Of a DNA stretch of 5,278 bases, positions 1 to 5,278 are shown in pieces. The position numbers and the translations under genes were made by a program. Within the stretch, counting starts at the first letter, position 1; every line of letters starts with the position of its first letter. The notes under the pieces were generated by a model. It had not been told where the DNA came from and searched no databases. It saw only the letters and a list, made by a program, of their open reading frames with translations. Source of the stretch: an uncultured Alphaproteobacteria bacterium (GTDB lineage: Bacteria > Pseudomonadota > Alphaproteobacteria > UBA7985 > CAJQQZ01); assembly GCA_905480445.1 (NCBI GenBank), contig CAJQQJ010000152.1:1-5278 (forward strand), in the 5' to 3' direction.

Positions 1-47
1 TCGGTAAAAGCGGCCATCTGTCATTTAGAGGCGAAGGACTAATCTAA
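1..47 (+). CDS. Possible 3' end of an upstream gene (partial)
   Basis: Reading from base 3, an open frame encodes GKSGHLSFRGEGLI and stops at TAA 45-47. That stop shares its last base with the ATG of the next gene (TAATG), an arrangement typical of translationally coupled genes in one operon, which is the main reason to think it real. Fourteen open codons can occur by chance, and a second frame from base 1 is open until TAA 40-42, so either could be the true end. The product cannot be identified from so few residues. Confidence 0.35.
   Translation, partial: GKSGHLSFRGEGLI
28..38 (+). promoter_or_regulatory. Ribosome binding site of the small membrane protein gene
   Basis: Purine-rich GAGGCGAAGGA contains GAAGGA (33-38) eight bases before the ATG at 47, plus GAGG at 28-31. 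This supports ATG 47 as the start of the small gene despite its overlap with an upstream stop. Confidence 0.5.
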
Positions 48-313
48 TGGAATCACTCATCGCCTTATCGCTGCACAAAGCACTGAGCTTCTTTGGCTTA
101 GCAGGCGCGGTCCTTACATTCTTTTATGCGCGCAATTGGCAAAGTCTGTTCGTCATTATTGGCCTGCTAGGAGCCGTGAGTTTCGTTTACACGATCATCA
201 CCAAACGATTTGGCCCTTGGTTCTTCTACGATACGCTACTGAGTTCGATTGTCGGCCCTGGTGCTGTTTGTCTAGCAGTTTTTGTCATTCTTAGAGCAAT
301 GAAGCGGCGTTAG
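47..313 (+). CDS. Small integral membrane protein, function unknown
   Basis: I do not recognise this 88-residue protein. It is strongly hydrophobic, with three likely membrane helices at about residues 10-27, 33-52 and 62-83, short polar turns (ARNWQ, TKRFGPWFFYD), and a basic C-terminus (RAMKRR) that would favour a cytoplasmic end. No catalytic or metal-binding motif is visible. The start is backed by a GAAGGA ribosome binding site and by the TAATG overlap with a possible upstream gene, which suggests it is the distal gene of an operon entering from the left. Its TAG stop overlaps the TAA stop of the convergent copper protein gene by four bases, so no terminator separates them. Its length, smooth hydrophobic pattern and ribosome binding site make it a credible gene, but any function would be a guess. 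Confidence 0.7.
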   Translation: MESLIALSLHKALSFFGLAGAVLTFFYARNWQSLFVIIGLLGAVSFVYTIITKRFGPWFFYDTLLSSIVGPGAVCLAVFVILRAMKRR

Positions 314-2178
314 TCCGGAGCAGGTTGTGAATCTGTGCGATACCAAGACTGATTTGCAGCTTTAATGTATGCGTAACGATCGTCCCATGAGTCGGGAATG
401 ATTCCCATCCAAACCTCCAACATCTCGTCCTCAGAGTTCCAACCCCATTTTAGGTCCTTTGGAGGATTATACGGGTTAGAAAAATTCTCCGCGCTGTTAT
501 CGTAGGTAAACCATGCATCCAGTTTGCTGCCCTTTGGCAGGTAGGTTGGTTTTCTGAACACGTAGATGTTTTGCCAACGCAAATCCCAATCTTCAATCCC
601 AACAAGCGACCTCGTAGTACCGTCAGGGTAAGTTAGCTGGACTCTCGCAGAAGTCCCGATGTAGTGCATATGTGGCATGATGTCGACGAGATGCATCCCG
701 GTAGGAACTTCCATGGATATGTGGCGACGGTAGTCCTTGTCCCCAGCCTTGATATCTAGATCCTGAGAACCGATCAACAAGCCATCAATGTAGTTCTTTG
801 TTGGTTTATCCGCGAAATAGAGCCCAATTTTACTCCGGTCTTCCATCGCTTTGCCTGATAGCTTGTAATGTATCTCAACAACCAGATCTCCGCCCTTGGG
901 CAGCCATATCGATGTATCATCTGGCAAACGGTAAGGTTCAGCACCTGGAGACCAACCTCCAATGCCATAGCCGTTCTGGTCAACATCGTCGTATGACATG
1001 AAGCCACCAGTTCCGAAAACAGAGAAACCAGGTTCCTTGTCTTCTGCGTCGAGCTTTCTACCCTTGCCATCATAATCGACAAAAAAGTTCGCGTGATGAA
1101 CCACTTGTGGCGCTCCAGGTAAGAAGTCTATCCCGATGAGGCTCTTATCTTTGAGCATCTTAGTTGGAATGACAAAGTAGCGGTAGACATCTTTACCAGT
1201 GGCCGGAACTTGAAACGGCTCAACCATTGTTAGCTCAAGGTCAGGTTCGCCCATCCTCCAACCAGCGGGTGGCAGTTTAACTTCAGGGCCCCCATCTGCC
1301 TTATTGCCTTTCTCGCCTAGCCATTCAGAGAAGAGTTGCTTTTGCTTCGATGAAAGATAACGTTCTCCGCTGAACCGACCATACTTTGGCGTGGCACGCC
1401 ATGGTGGCATGTTACCATCCTCAACCACCAGCGAAAGCATCCAAGAACGTTGCTTGGAATCTTCGAATGTTTCTAAAGGAAAGGGTGCTACCCCGCCTGA
1501 TTGATGGCACTCCTGACAGTTTGCAGCAATAATGGGCTCAATATCTTTGTGAAAGGTCACTTGCGGTGCCTCTTCCTTAGACCAGCCTTCAAAAAAGCAA
1601 CCAATCGCTTCCGTAGTTGTCGCATTTAGTGCTTTGCCAGAAACTGTCGCATCCATCGCATCCAAGAGGTCGTGAGAAGTAGTCACCTGCCGCAGTTTAC
1701 CGATTCCAGCGAATCGATTGTCAATCCTGCCTCGGTAAACTAGTTGATCATCACCATTAACAAGAAAGGCTTCAGGCGTAACAGTTGGCACTAATCTAGA
1801 TGCCAGATCACCAGAGGGATCGAACAGAACAGGAAAGGCTAGTTTATTGTCACCCCTCAGTTTCTTGGCGTCTTCCCAAGACTGGAATGGGTTCGAGACG
1901 ACTGCGTAGAAATTGATCCCAAGTTGCTTGGCTCGGTTTGCAAAAGTATTGAGCTCTGGCAAATACCGGCTGGAAACTGGACAGTCTTGCCTGACAAAGA
2001 CAATCACAGCACCATTAAAACCGCCTTCTTCGCCGAGTTGCCGAATGTTCCCGTCAACGTCGAGAAAACGAGCTCCGATGATAAGACTTTGGTTTTCCCC
2101 TGAATTGGATTGAGCCGCAAAGGCCCCAATTGTGAATGACAACAGAACAAAGCCGATTGTTAAAATCCGTGACAACAC
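310..2178 (-). CDS. Exported redoxin / cytochrome c / type II copper monooxygenase-like fusion protein
   Basis: 622 residues from the preferred GTG start. Residues 1-22 form a Sec signal peptide (MLSR, hydrophobic core, AFAA), so the protein should act in the periplasm or outside the cell. Residues ~32-175 are a peroxiredoxin/thioredoxin-like domain with a single-cysteine active site DCPVSS (Cys66) and a TPEAF loop with the expected cis-proline (~135). Residues ~207-290 carry one c-type haem motif, CQECH (221-225), followed by MPPW (257-260), whose Met is a possible axial ligand. Residues ~305-600 resemble the two lobes of peptidylglycine hydroxylating monooxygenase: VVHHANF (His361, 362), EIHYK (His437), PHMHYIG (His503, 505) and SEDEMLEV (Met586) match the order of its CuH and CuM ligands. 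The reaction and substrate are unknown. I infer electron delivery from the haem to copper. A longer frame from TTG at 2196 exists but would contain the ribosome binding site. Confidence 0.88.
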   Translation of the reverse strand: MLSRILTIGFVLLSFTIGAFAAQSNSGENQSLIIGARFLDVDGNIRQLGEEGGFNGAVIVFVRQDCPVSSRYLPELNTFANRAKQLGINFYAVVSNPFQSWEDAKKLRGDNKLAFPVLFDPSGDLASRLVPTVTPEAFLVNGDDQLVYRGRIDNRFAGIGKLRQVTTSHDLLDAMDATVSGKALNATTTEAIGCFFEGWSKEEAPQVTFHKDIEPIIAANCQECHQSGGVAPFPLETFEDSKQRSWMLSLVVEDGNMPPWRATPKYGRFSGERYLSSKQKQLFSEWLGEKGNKADGGPEVKLPPAGWRMGEPDLELTMVEPFQVPATGKDVYRYFVIPTKMLKDKSLIGIDFLPGAPQVVHHANFFVDYDGKGRKLDAEDKEPGFSVFGTGGFMSYDDVDQNGYGIGGWSPGAEPYRLPDDTSIWLPKGGDLVVEIHYKLSGKAMEDRSKIGLYFADKPTKNYIDGLLIGSQDLDIKAGDKDYRRHISMEVPTGMHLVDIMPHMHYIGTSARVQLTYPDGTTRSLVGIEDWDLRWQNIYVFRKPTYLPKGSKLDAWFTYDNSAENFSNPYNPPKDLKWGWNSEDEMLEVWMGIIPDSWDDRYAYIKAANQSWYRTDSQPAPD

Positions 2179-2184
2179 TGAACG

Positions 2185-2191
2185 ACCTCCT
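2185..2191 (-). promoter_or_regulatory. Strong Shine-Dalgarno site that sets the start of the copper protein gene
   Basis: The minus strand reads AGGAGGT, a near-perfect match to the anti-Shine-Dalgarno sequence, six bases before GTG (2178-2176) and nine before TTG (2175-2173). It lies inside the longest open frame, which begins at TTG 2196, so that upstream start is unlikely. Translation from GTG gives a conventional signal peptide. Confidence 0.8.
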
Positions 2192-2209
2192 CTCAAAAAT
2201 TTATGTTTT

Positions 2210-2237
2210 AAGATAGGGATTTCTTGTTTATTGTCAA
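2210..2237 (-). promoter_or_regulatory. Predicted sigma-70 type promoter of the copper protein gene
   Basis: On the minus strand, a perfect -35 hexamer TTGACA (2237-2232) is followed after 16 bases by TATCTT (2215-2210), a 4/6 match to the -10 consensus. Transcription would begin near 2203, leaving a leader of about 25 bases that contains the AGGAGGT site. The region is AT-rich and intergenic. The call rests on motif and spacing only. Confidence 0.5.
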
Positions 2238-2247
2238 TAATGACAAT
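2230..2247. promoter_or_regulatory. Perfect palindrome, candidate operator
   Basis: ATTGTCA-ATAA-TGACAAT is a perfect inverted repeat with 7-base arms and a 4-base spacer. It begins directly after the MOSC stop codon and its left arm covers the predicted -35 box of the copper protein gene. This is the position expected of a repressor site for a dimeric regulator. The arms are AT-rich and no U-tract follows, so a terminator is unlikely. The regulator family cannot be named: spacing differs from the FNR (TTGAT-N4-ATCAA) and CRP consensus. Confidence 0.5.
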
Positions 2248-3282
2248 TTAAAACGGGCCAGTTACCAAATACCGCCCGTCAGTCAGGTTTTCTAAATCAG
2301 AACAAAGATCAAACCCTTTGCCTGTCAAGCGTGAAGCAATCTGGCATTTACGCCAGGAGGCTTTTCCATCAATTGCATGCAAACGGAAGTTTCCATCCAA
2401 ATCGTGACAAATCTCTGGATGTTCAGCCTGCTCGAAGACCAGTTTAGTGCCTTCTAGAACGGCTAACCTGGGCCACAGCTCAGGCCTAGGAGCATTTTCA
2501 GGCACAGGATATACTCCTGAGCACTCTCCGACAATTTGCAGTTTATCCCCTGCCTGAATCTTACCTGCCCTGACCACGCGACAGTAGATGCCAAGAAACG
2601 CATGTCCGAAGTCGGACTGCATACCACCGGCAAGATTCAGATCTCGCTCACCACCTACAGAGTCGACAGAAATCGTAGCGCAGCGTTTGGCAGGCCGAAA
2701 GGCTTCAAACTCTACTGTGCCAATTCTGAAGCGCTTTCCAAGCAAATCGAATTCCACCCATGGCTGACCGAAATCCATATGCAAGTTACTTCTGTGGCGA
2801 ACCGGGTCCATTTCACGATCAAAATGTTGTTCGAGCACCTTGTGCGATGCAAGATTGAGCAAAGAAAAATTGGAGTCATCGAAATCCCAATGCCCATGTT
2901 CTGGCGCTTGGCGGACAAACCTTGGTTCTTTGTCTCCGGCTGTAAACCAGTTTCGCAGCTTGTCTGAATTCTCAAGCCAACTGTTAGGTTTGTTAAGATC
3001 AAAAACTGCAGCCTCTCCCGTAGGCGGCGTTAATGTTACAGTGCCTCCTTCGAAATCAAAGTCTGTGCGAAATTTTTGCAGATCATCAGTGTAGGTATTT
3101 TGAATGAAGTTAACGGCTCTTATAAAGCCGCCAGGAACCGGTTGATCAATCGCTGCACCTGAAAGTATTGCAAAGTGCCTATCCCAATCCAAACCTTTAC
3201 CAGGTTCTAGTTCAGCGGCAGACAATCTTTGTCCAGGGAAGCCTTTCAGGGGGTAGCGTTGTAAAAACTCAAGGGTCGCCAT
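2248..3282 (-). CDS. MOSC-domain protein with an extra C-terminal region
   Basis: 344 residues, no signal peptide, so probably cytoplasmic. Residues 1-~95 match the MOSC N-terminal beta-barrel (RYPLKGFPGQRL, then GLDWDRHFAI). Residues ~125-252 match the MOSC core, including the SNLHMDF strand, the conserved cysteine in FRPAKRCATISVD (Cys201) and the closing LGIYCRV...GKIQAGDKLQIV strands. MOSC proteins bind molybdenum cofactor through this cysteine; relatives such as YcbX and mARC reduce N-hydroxylated compounds. Here the substrate is unknown. YcbX ends in a 2Fe-2S ferredoxin domain, but residues ~265-344 here do not have that cysteine pattern (only Cys292, 313, 327, widely spaced), so the electron source must be separate. 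Start ATG 3282 has only a weak purine-rich site (AGAAG). The gene lies 69 bases upstream of the copper protein gene on the same strand, so read-through is possible. Confidence 0.85.
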   Translation of the reverse strand: MATLEFLQRYPLKGFPGQRLSAAELEPGKGLDWDRHFAILSGAAIDQPVPGGFIRAVNFIQNTYTDDLQKFRTDFDFEGGTVTLTPPTGEAAVFDLNKPNSWLENSDKLRNWFTAGDKEPRFVRQAPEHGHWDFDDSNFSLLNLASHKVLEQHFDREMDPVRHRSNLHMDFGQPWVEFDLLGKRFRIGTVEFEAFRPAKRCATISVDSVGGERDLNLAGGMQSDFGHAFLGIYCRVVRAGKIQAGDKLQIVGECSGVYPVPENAPRPELWPRLAVLEGTKLVFEQAEHPEICHDLDGNFRLHAIDGKASWRKCQIASRLTGKGFDLCSDLENLTDGRYLVTGPF

Positions 3283-3307
3283 GTCTTCTATTCTCTCGCA
3301 CTTCGGT

Positions 3308-3330
3308 AAGCAAAACGTCGCCTTTTGCCT
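3308..3330. repeat. Imperfect inverted repeat upstream of purB
   Basis: AAGCAAAA (3308-3315) pairs with TTTTGCCT (3323-3330) at seven of eight positions around a 7-base spacer, CGTCGCC. It lies just upstream of the predicted purB -35 box and inside the MOSC leader, so it could be an operator or a leader hairpin. The half-site GCAAAA faintly recalls enterobacterial PurR boxes, but the spacing is wrong for PurR. It could be chance. Confidence 0.3.
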
Positions 3331-3337
3331 TGTTCAA

Positions 3338-3366
3338 TTGACATAAATGCGACTCTGGCTCATTAA
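3338..3366 (+). promoter_or_regulatory. Predicted purB promoter
   Basis: A perfect -35 hexamer TTGACA (3338-3343) is followed after 17 bases by CATTAA (3361-3366), a weak 3/6 match to the -10 consensus. Alphaproteobacterial promoters often have a well-kept -35 and a loose -10. A leader of about 35 bases would follow. TATCTT at 3372-3377 is a better -10 on its own but is too far from the -35. Confidence 0.4.
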
Positions 3367-3397
3367 GCCGCTATCTTCCAAAAATCGCAACACTTCC

Positions 3398-3401
3398 GAG
3401 G
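3398..3401 (+). promoter_or_regulatory. purB ribosome binding site
   Basis: GAGG stands six bases before ATG 3408. It supports that start, which also gives the N-terminus (MIPRYSRP) expected for this family; the later in-frame Met10 would cut into conserved sequence. Confidence 0.6.
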
Positions 3402-3407
3402 CCTTAA

Positions 3408-4700
3408 ATGATCCCCCGCTATTCTCGCCCTGCCATGGTTAAAATCTGGGAACCAGAAAACAAGTTTAAAATCTGGTTTGAGATCGAGGCTCACGCTTGT
3501 GACGCGCAAGCCGACCTAGGTATTATTCCGAAAGAAGCCGCCAAAACTGTTTGGGAAAAGGGCAACTTCGACATAGCGCGTATTGACGAGATTGAACGCG
3601 AAGTGAAACACGATGTGATCGCATTTCTAACTTCACTTGCTGAATATGTCGGTCCAGAAGCACGCTTTGTCCACCAGGGTATGACATCATCAGATGTCCT
3701 CGACACAACACTCGCAGTTCAGCTGACACAGGCCGCCGATCTTCTATTAGAAGACATGGACGCCTTGCTCGCAGCGCTCAAGAAGCGCGCGGAAGAGCAC
3801 AAAGACACTATTTGCTTAGGTCGCAGTCACGGTATCCACGCGGAGCCAACAACCTTCGGTCTCAAGCTTGCCAATCATTACGCGGCGTTCGACCGGTGCA
3901 AACAAAGGCTGATTGCTGCGAGAGAAGAAATAGCGACTTGTGCAATCTCGGGCGCTGTCGGTACATTCGCAAACATCGATCCTCGTGTTGAAGAGCACGT
4001 CGCTAAGAAAATGGGCCTAAAGATAGAGCCTATTTCAACGCAAGTTATCCCTCGTGACCGCCATGCTATGTTCTTCTCAGTGCTCGCTGTCATAGCCAGC
4101 TCTGTAGAAAACTTGGCCACGGAAATCCGCCATCTACAGCGCACAGAAGTTCGCGAAGTTGAAGAATATTTTTCACCGGGCCAAAAAGGCTCCTCAGCCA
4201 TGCCACACAAAAGGAATCCTGTACTAACAGAAAACCTGACTGGTTTGGCTCGCATTGTTCGTTCAGCCGTTGTTCCCGCTCTGGAGAACGTGGCCCTTTG
4301 GCATGAGCGCGATATTTCACATTCTTCTGTTGAACGCATGATTGGCCCTGATTGCACGGTCACTCTGGATTTCGCATTGTCACGTCTCACAGGCGTGATC
4401 GACAAGCTCCTGATCTACCCTGAGCAAATGCAGGTCAATCTCGATCATCTAGGTGGGCTCGTCCACTCACAGCGTGTTCTGCTCGCTCTCACTCAGGCTG
4501 GTGTCAGTCGTGAGGACGCCTATTCAATCGTTCAGCGTAACGCAATGAAGGTCTGGAGTGAGAAAGCTGATTTCTTAAGTCTGTTGCTTGCTGACGAAGA
4601 TGTCAAAGGCCGGATTAGTGCCGAAGATCTAGAAGAGTCCTTTGACCTTACTTACCACACAAAGAATGCTGACTTTATCTTCAATCGGGTGTTTGGTTAA
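3408..4700 (+). CDS. purB: Adenylosuccinate lyase
   Basis: 430 residues, the full length of the short PurB type (Bacillus subtilis PurB is 431). This cytoplasmic enzyme of the fumarase/aspartase superfamily acts twice in purine synthesis: it releases fumarate from SAICAR to give AICAR, and from adenylosuccinate to give AMP. Visible motifs are KHDV (His68), TSSDVLDT (93-100), GRSHGIHAEP (catalytic His141) and the fumarate lyase signature GSSAMPHKRNP (261-271), whose mobile loop supplies the catalytic serine (Ser262 or 263), with Lys268 and Asn270 in the active site. The active enzyme is a homotetramer in this family. The C-terminus HTKNADFIFNRVFG is of the alphaproteobacterial kind. Nothing is missing or frameshifted. 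An NRDE-family gene begins five bases after the stop, so the two are probably co-transcribed. Confidence 0.98.
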   Translation: MIPRYSRPAMVKIWEPENKFKIWFEIEAHACDAQADLGIIPKEAAKTVWEKGNFDIARIDEIEREVKHDVIAFLTSLAEYVGPEARFVHQGMTSSDVLDTTLAVQLTQAADLLLEDMDALLAALKKRAEEHKDTICLGRSHGIHAEPTTFGLKLANHYAAFDRCKQRLIAAREEIATCAISGAVGTFANIDPRVEEHVAKKMGLKIEPISTQVIPRDRHAMFFSVLAVIASSVENLATEIRHLQRTEVREVEEYFSPGQKGSSAMPHKRNPVLTENLTGLARIVRSAVVPALENVALWHERDISHSSVERMIGPDCTVTLDFALSRLTGVIDKLLIYPEQMQVNLDHLGGLVHSQRVLLALTQAGVSREDAYSIVQRNAMKVWSEKADFLSLLLADEDVKGRISAEDLEESFDLTYHTKNADFIFNRVFG

Positions 4701-4705
4701 ACGAC

Positions 4706-5278
4706 ATGTGTACGGTTGTCGTTGCACACAGACCTAGTCATAACTGGCCGATCCTAGTCGCGGCAAACCGGGACGAAATGAAAGATAGGCCTTGGTTGCC
4801 GCCCGCTAGGCATTGGAATGACCGCCCACACATTGTTGCTGGGCAGGATGAACTCGCCGGTGGCACTTGGATGGGTATCAATGACGATGGGGTGTTCGCT
4901 GCTATCCTCAACCGTCGCGGCTCACTCGGCCCAGATGCACAGAAAAGAAGCCGGGGCGAAATCGTTCTCGAAGCACTCGATCATGAATCGGCATCGGCCT
5001 CAGCTCAAGCCCTACAAAACCTCGACCCAGCTGCTTATCGTAGTTTCAATGTCATCATCGCAGATTTTGAACAAGCATTCTGGCTCAAGGGTGACGAGAG
5101 TGAATGTAGCGCTGTGCTAGCGCATGCCCTTGAACCTGGCATATCCATGATCACTCACACTGATCTCAATGACCGGAAATCTGCTCGCATCGGTCATCAT
5201 TTGGATCGTTTTCAGTTTGCCCCGCTGCCAGACATATCAGACGAGCCAAAATTCGACGATTGGTTCACTTGGTCAGCG
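4706..5278 (+). CDS. NRDE (TANGO2) family protein, 3' end outside the window
   Basis: 191 codons are open from ATG 4706 to the window edge without a stop. The protein begins MCTVVVA and carries the family signature ANRDE (20-24), followed by AGQDELAGGTWMGIN (45-59), AAILNRRG (65-72), SRGEIV (82-87) and FNVIIAD (114-120). Full-length members are about 240-280 residues, so roughly 50-90 are missing here. The family includes eukaryotic TANGO2, linked to haem and lipid handling. Cys2 directly after the initiator Met is conserved and recalls N-terminal nucleophile hydrolases, but the bacterial biochemical role is not settled. No good Shine-Dalgarno site precedes the start (GGGTG at 4687-4691 is weak and distant), and purB stops only five bases upstream, so ribosomes may reinitiate from purB. 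The product is probably cytoplasmic. Confidence 0.9.
   Translation, partial: MCTVVVAHRPSHNWPILVAANRDEMKDRPWLPPARHWNDRPHIVAGQDELAGGTWMGINDDGVFAAILNRRGSLGPDAQKRSRGEIVLEALDHESASASAQALQNLDPAAYRSFNVIIADFEQAFWLKGDESECSAVLAHALEPGISMITHTDLNDRKSARIGHHLDRFQFAPLPDISDEPKFDDWFTWSA

Larger units (their letters stand above)
3283..3407. other. Divergent intergenic region between the MOSC gene and purB
   Basis: These 125 bases carry the control signals of both divergent genes. Seen here are a TTGACA box for purB (3338-3343), an abutting weaker TTGAAC on the minus strand (3337-3332) without a convincing -10 partner, an imperfect inverted repeat (3308-3330) and the purB ribosome binding site. No small open frame or RNA gene was seen. 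Confidence 0.6.

Noticed and set aside
774..1082. 102-codon open frame on the minus strand
   Set aside because: It overlaps the copper monooxygenase region in another frame and has no motif or ribosome binding site of note.
2230..2247. Palindrome as an FNR or CRP site
   Set aside because: FNR sites are TTGAT-N4-ATCAA and CRP sites TGTGA-N6-TCACA; the arms and spacing here match neither.
2230..2250. Palindrome as an intrinsic terminator for the MOSC gene
   Set aside because: The 7-bp stem has only two G-C pairs and no run of T follows on the minus strand, so it would make a very weak terminator; an operator fits better.
2536..2967. 143-codon open frame on the plus strand
   Set aside because: It lies wholly antisense to the well-supported MOSC gene and its product shows no recognisable motif; it is a reading-frame shadow.
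3308..3330. Inverted repeat as a PurR operator
   Set aside because: PurR boxes are a continuous 16-base palindrome centred on CG; here the arms are seven bases apart, and enterobacterial PurR is not expected in this group.
3878..4405. 175-codon open frame on the minus strand
   Set aside because: It is antisense to the conserved core of purB, including the signature loop, and its serine/arginine-rich composition is typical of a shadow frame.
4818..5120. 100-codon open frame on the plus strand
   Set aside because: It is out of frame with the NRDE-family gene, which covers the same bases and carries clear family motifs.

Overview
The window looks like chromosomal DNA from an alphaproteobacterium of moderate GC content. 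The main basis is the purB product: it is the short type of about 430 residues, with an N-terminus (MIPRYSRPAMVKIWEPE) and a C-terminal ending (HTKNADFIFNRVFG) of the kind I associate with Alphaproteobacteria rather than the longer gammaproteobacterial enzyme. The order or genus cannot be told from this sequence.

Layout, left to right. (i) Bases 1-47 probably hold the last codons of an upstream gene whose stop overlaps the start of a small three-helix membrane protein (47-313, +). (ii) Convergent to it, with a 4-base overlap of stop codons, is a large exported protein on the minus strand (310-2178). It joins a peroxiredoxin/thioredoxin-like domain, a c-type haem motif (CQECH) and a two-lobed type II copper monooxygenase-like region that keeps every copper ligand of the peptidylglycine hydroxylating monooxygenase fold. 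(iii) Upstream of it, also on the minus strand, is a MOSC-domain protein (2248-3282) with an unassigned C-terminal extension. The 69-base gap between the two holds a perfect 7-4-7 palindrome that overlaps a consensus -35 box. (iv) A 125-base divergent region separates the MOSC gene from purB, adenylosuccinate lyase (3408-4700, +). (v) Five bases after purB begins an NRDE/TANGO2-family gene (4706 onward) that runs off the right edge.

Functionally, the window splits into a housekeeping unit (purB plus the NRDE gene, probably one transcript) and a redox unit on the opposite strand (MOSC protein and the copper/haem/redoxin protein). The latter may be co-transcribed by read-through but appears to have its own regulated promoter. 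The multi-domain copper protein is the most unusual item: related architectures are familiar as uncharacterised 'redoxin domain-containing' proteins in several bacterial phyla, but I know of no established substrate. No tRNA, rRNA, CRISPR array, insertion sequence or clear intrinsic terminator was seen, and no gene-free stretch exceeds 300 bases.
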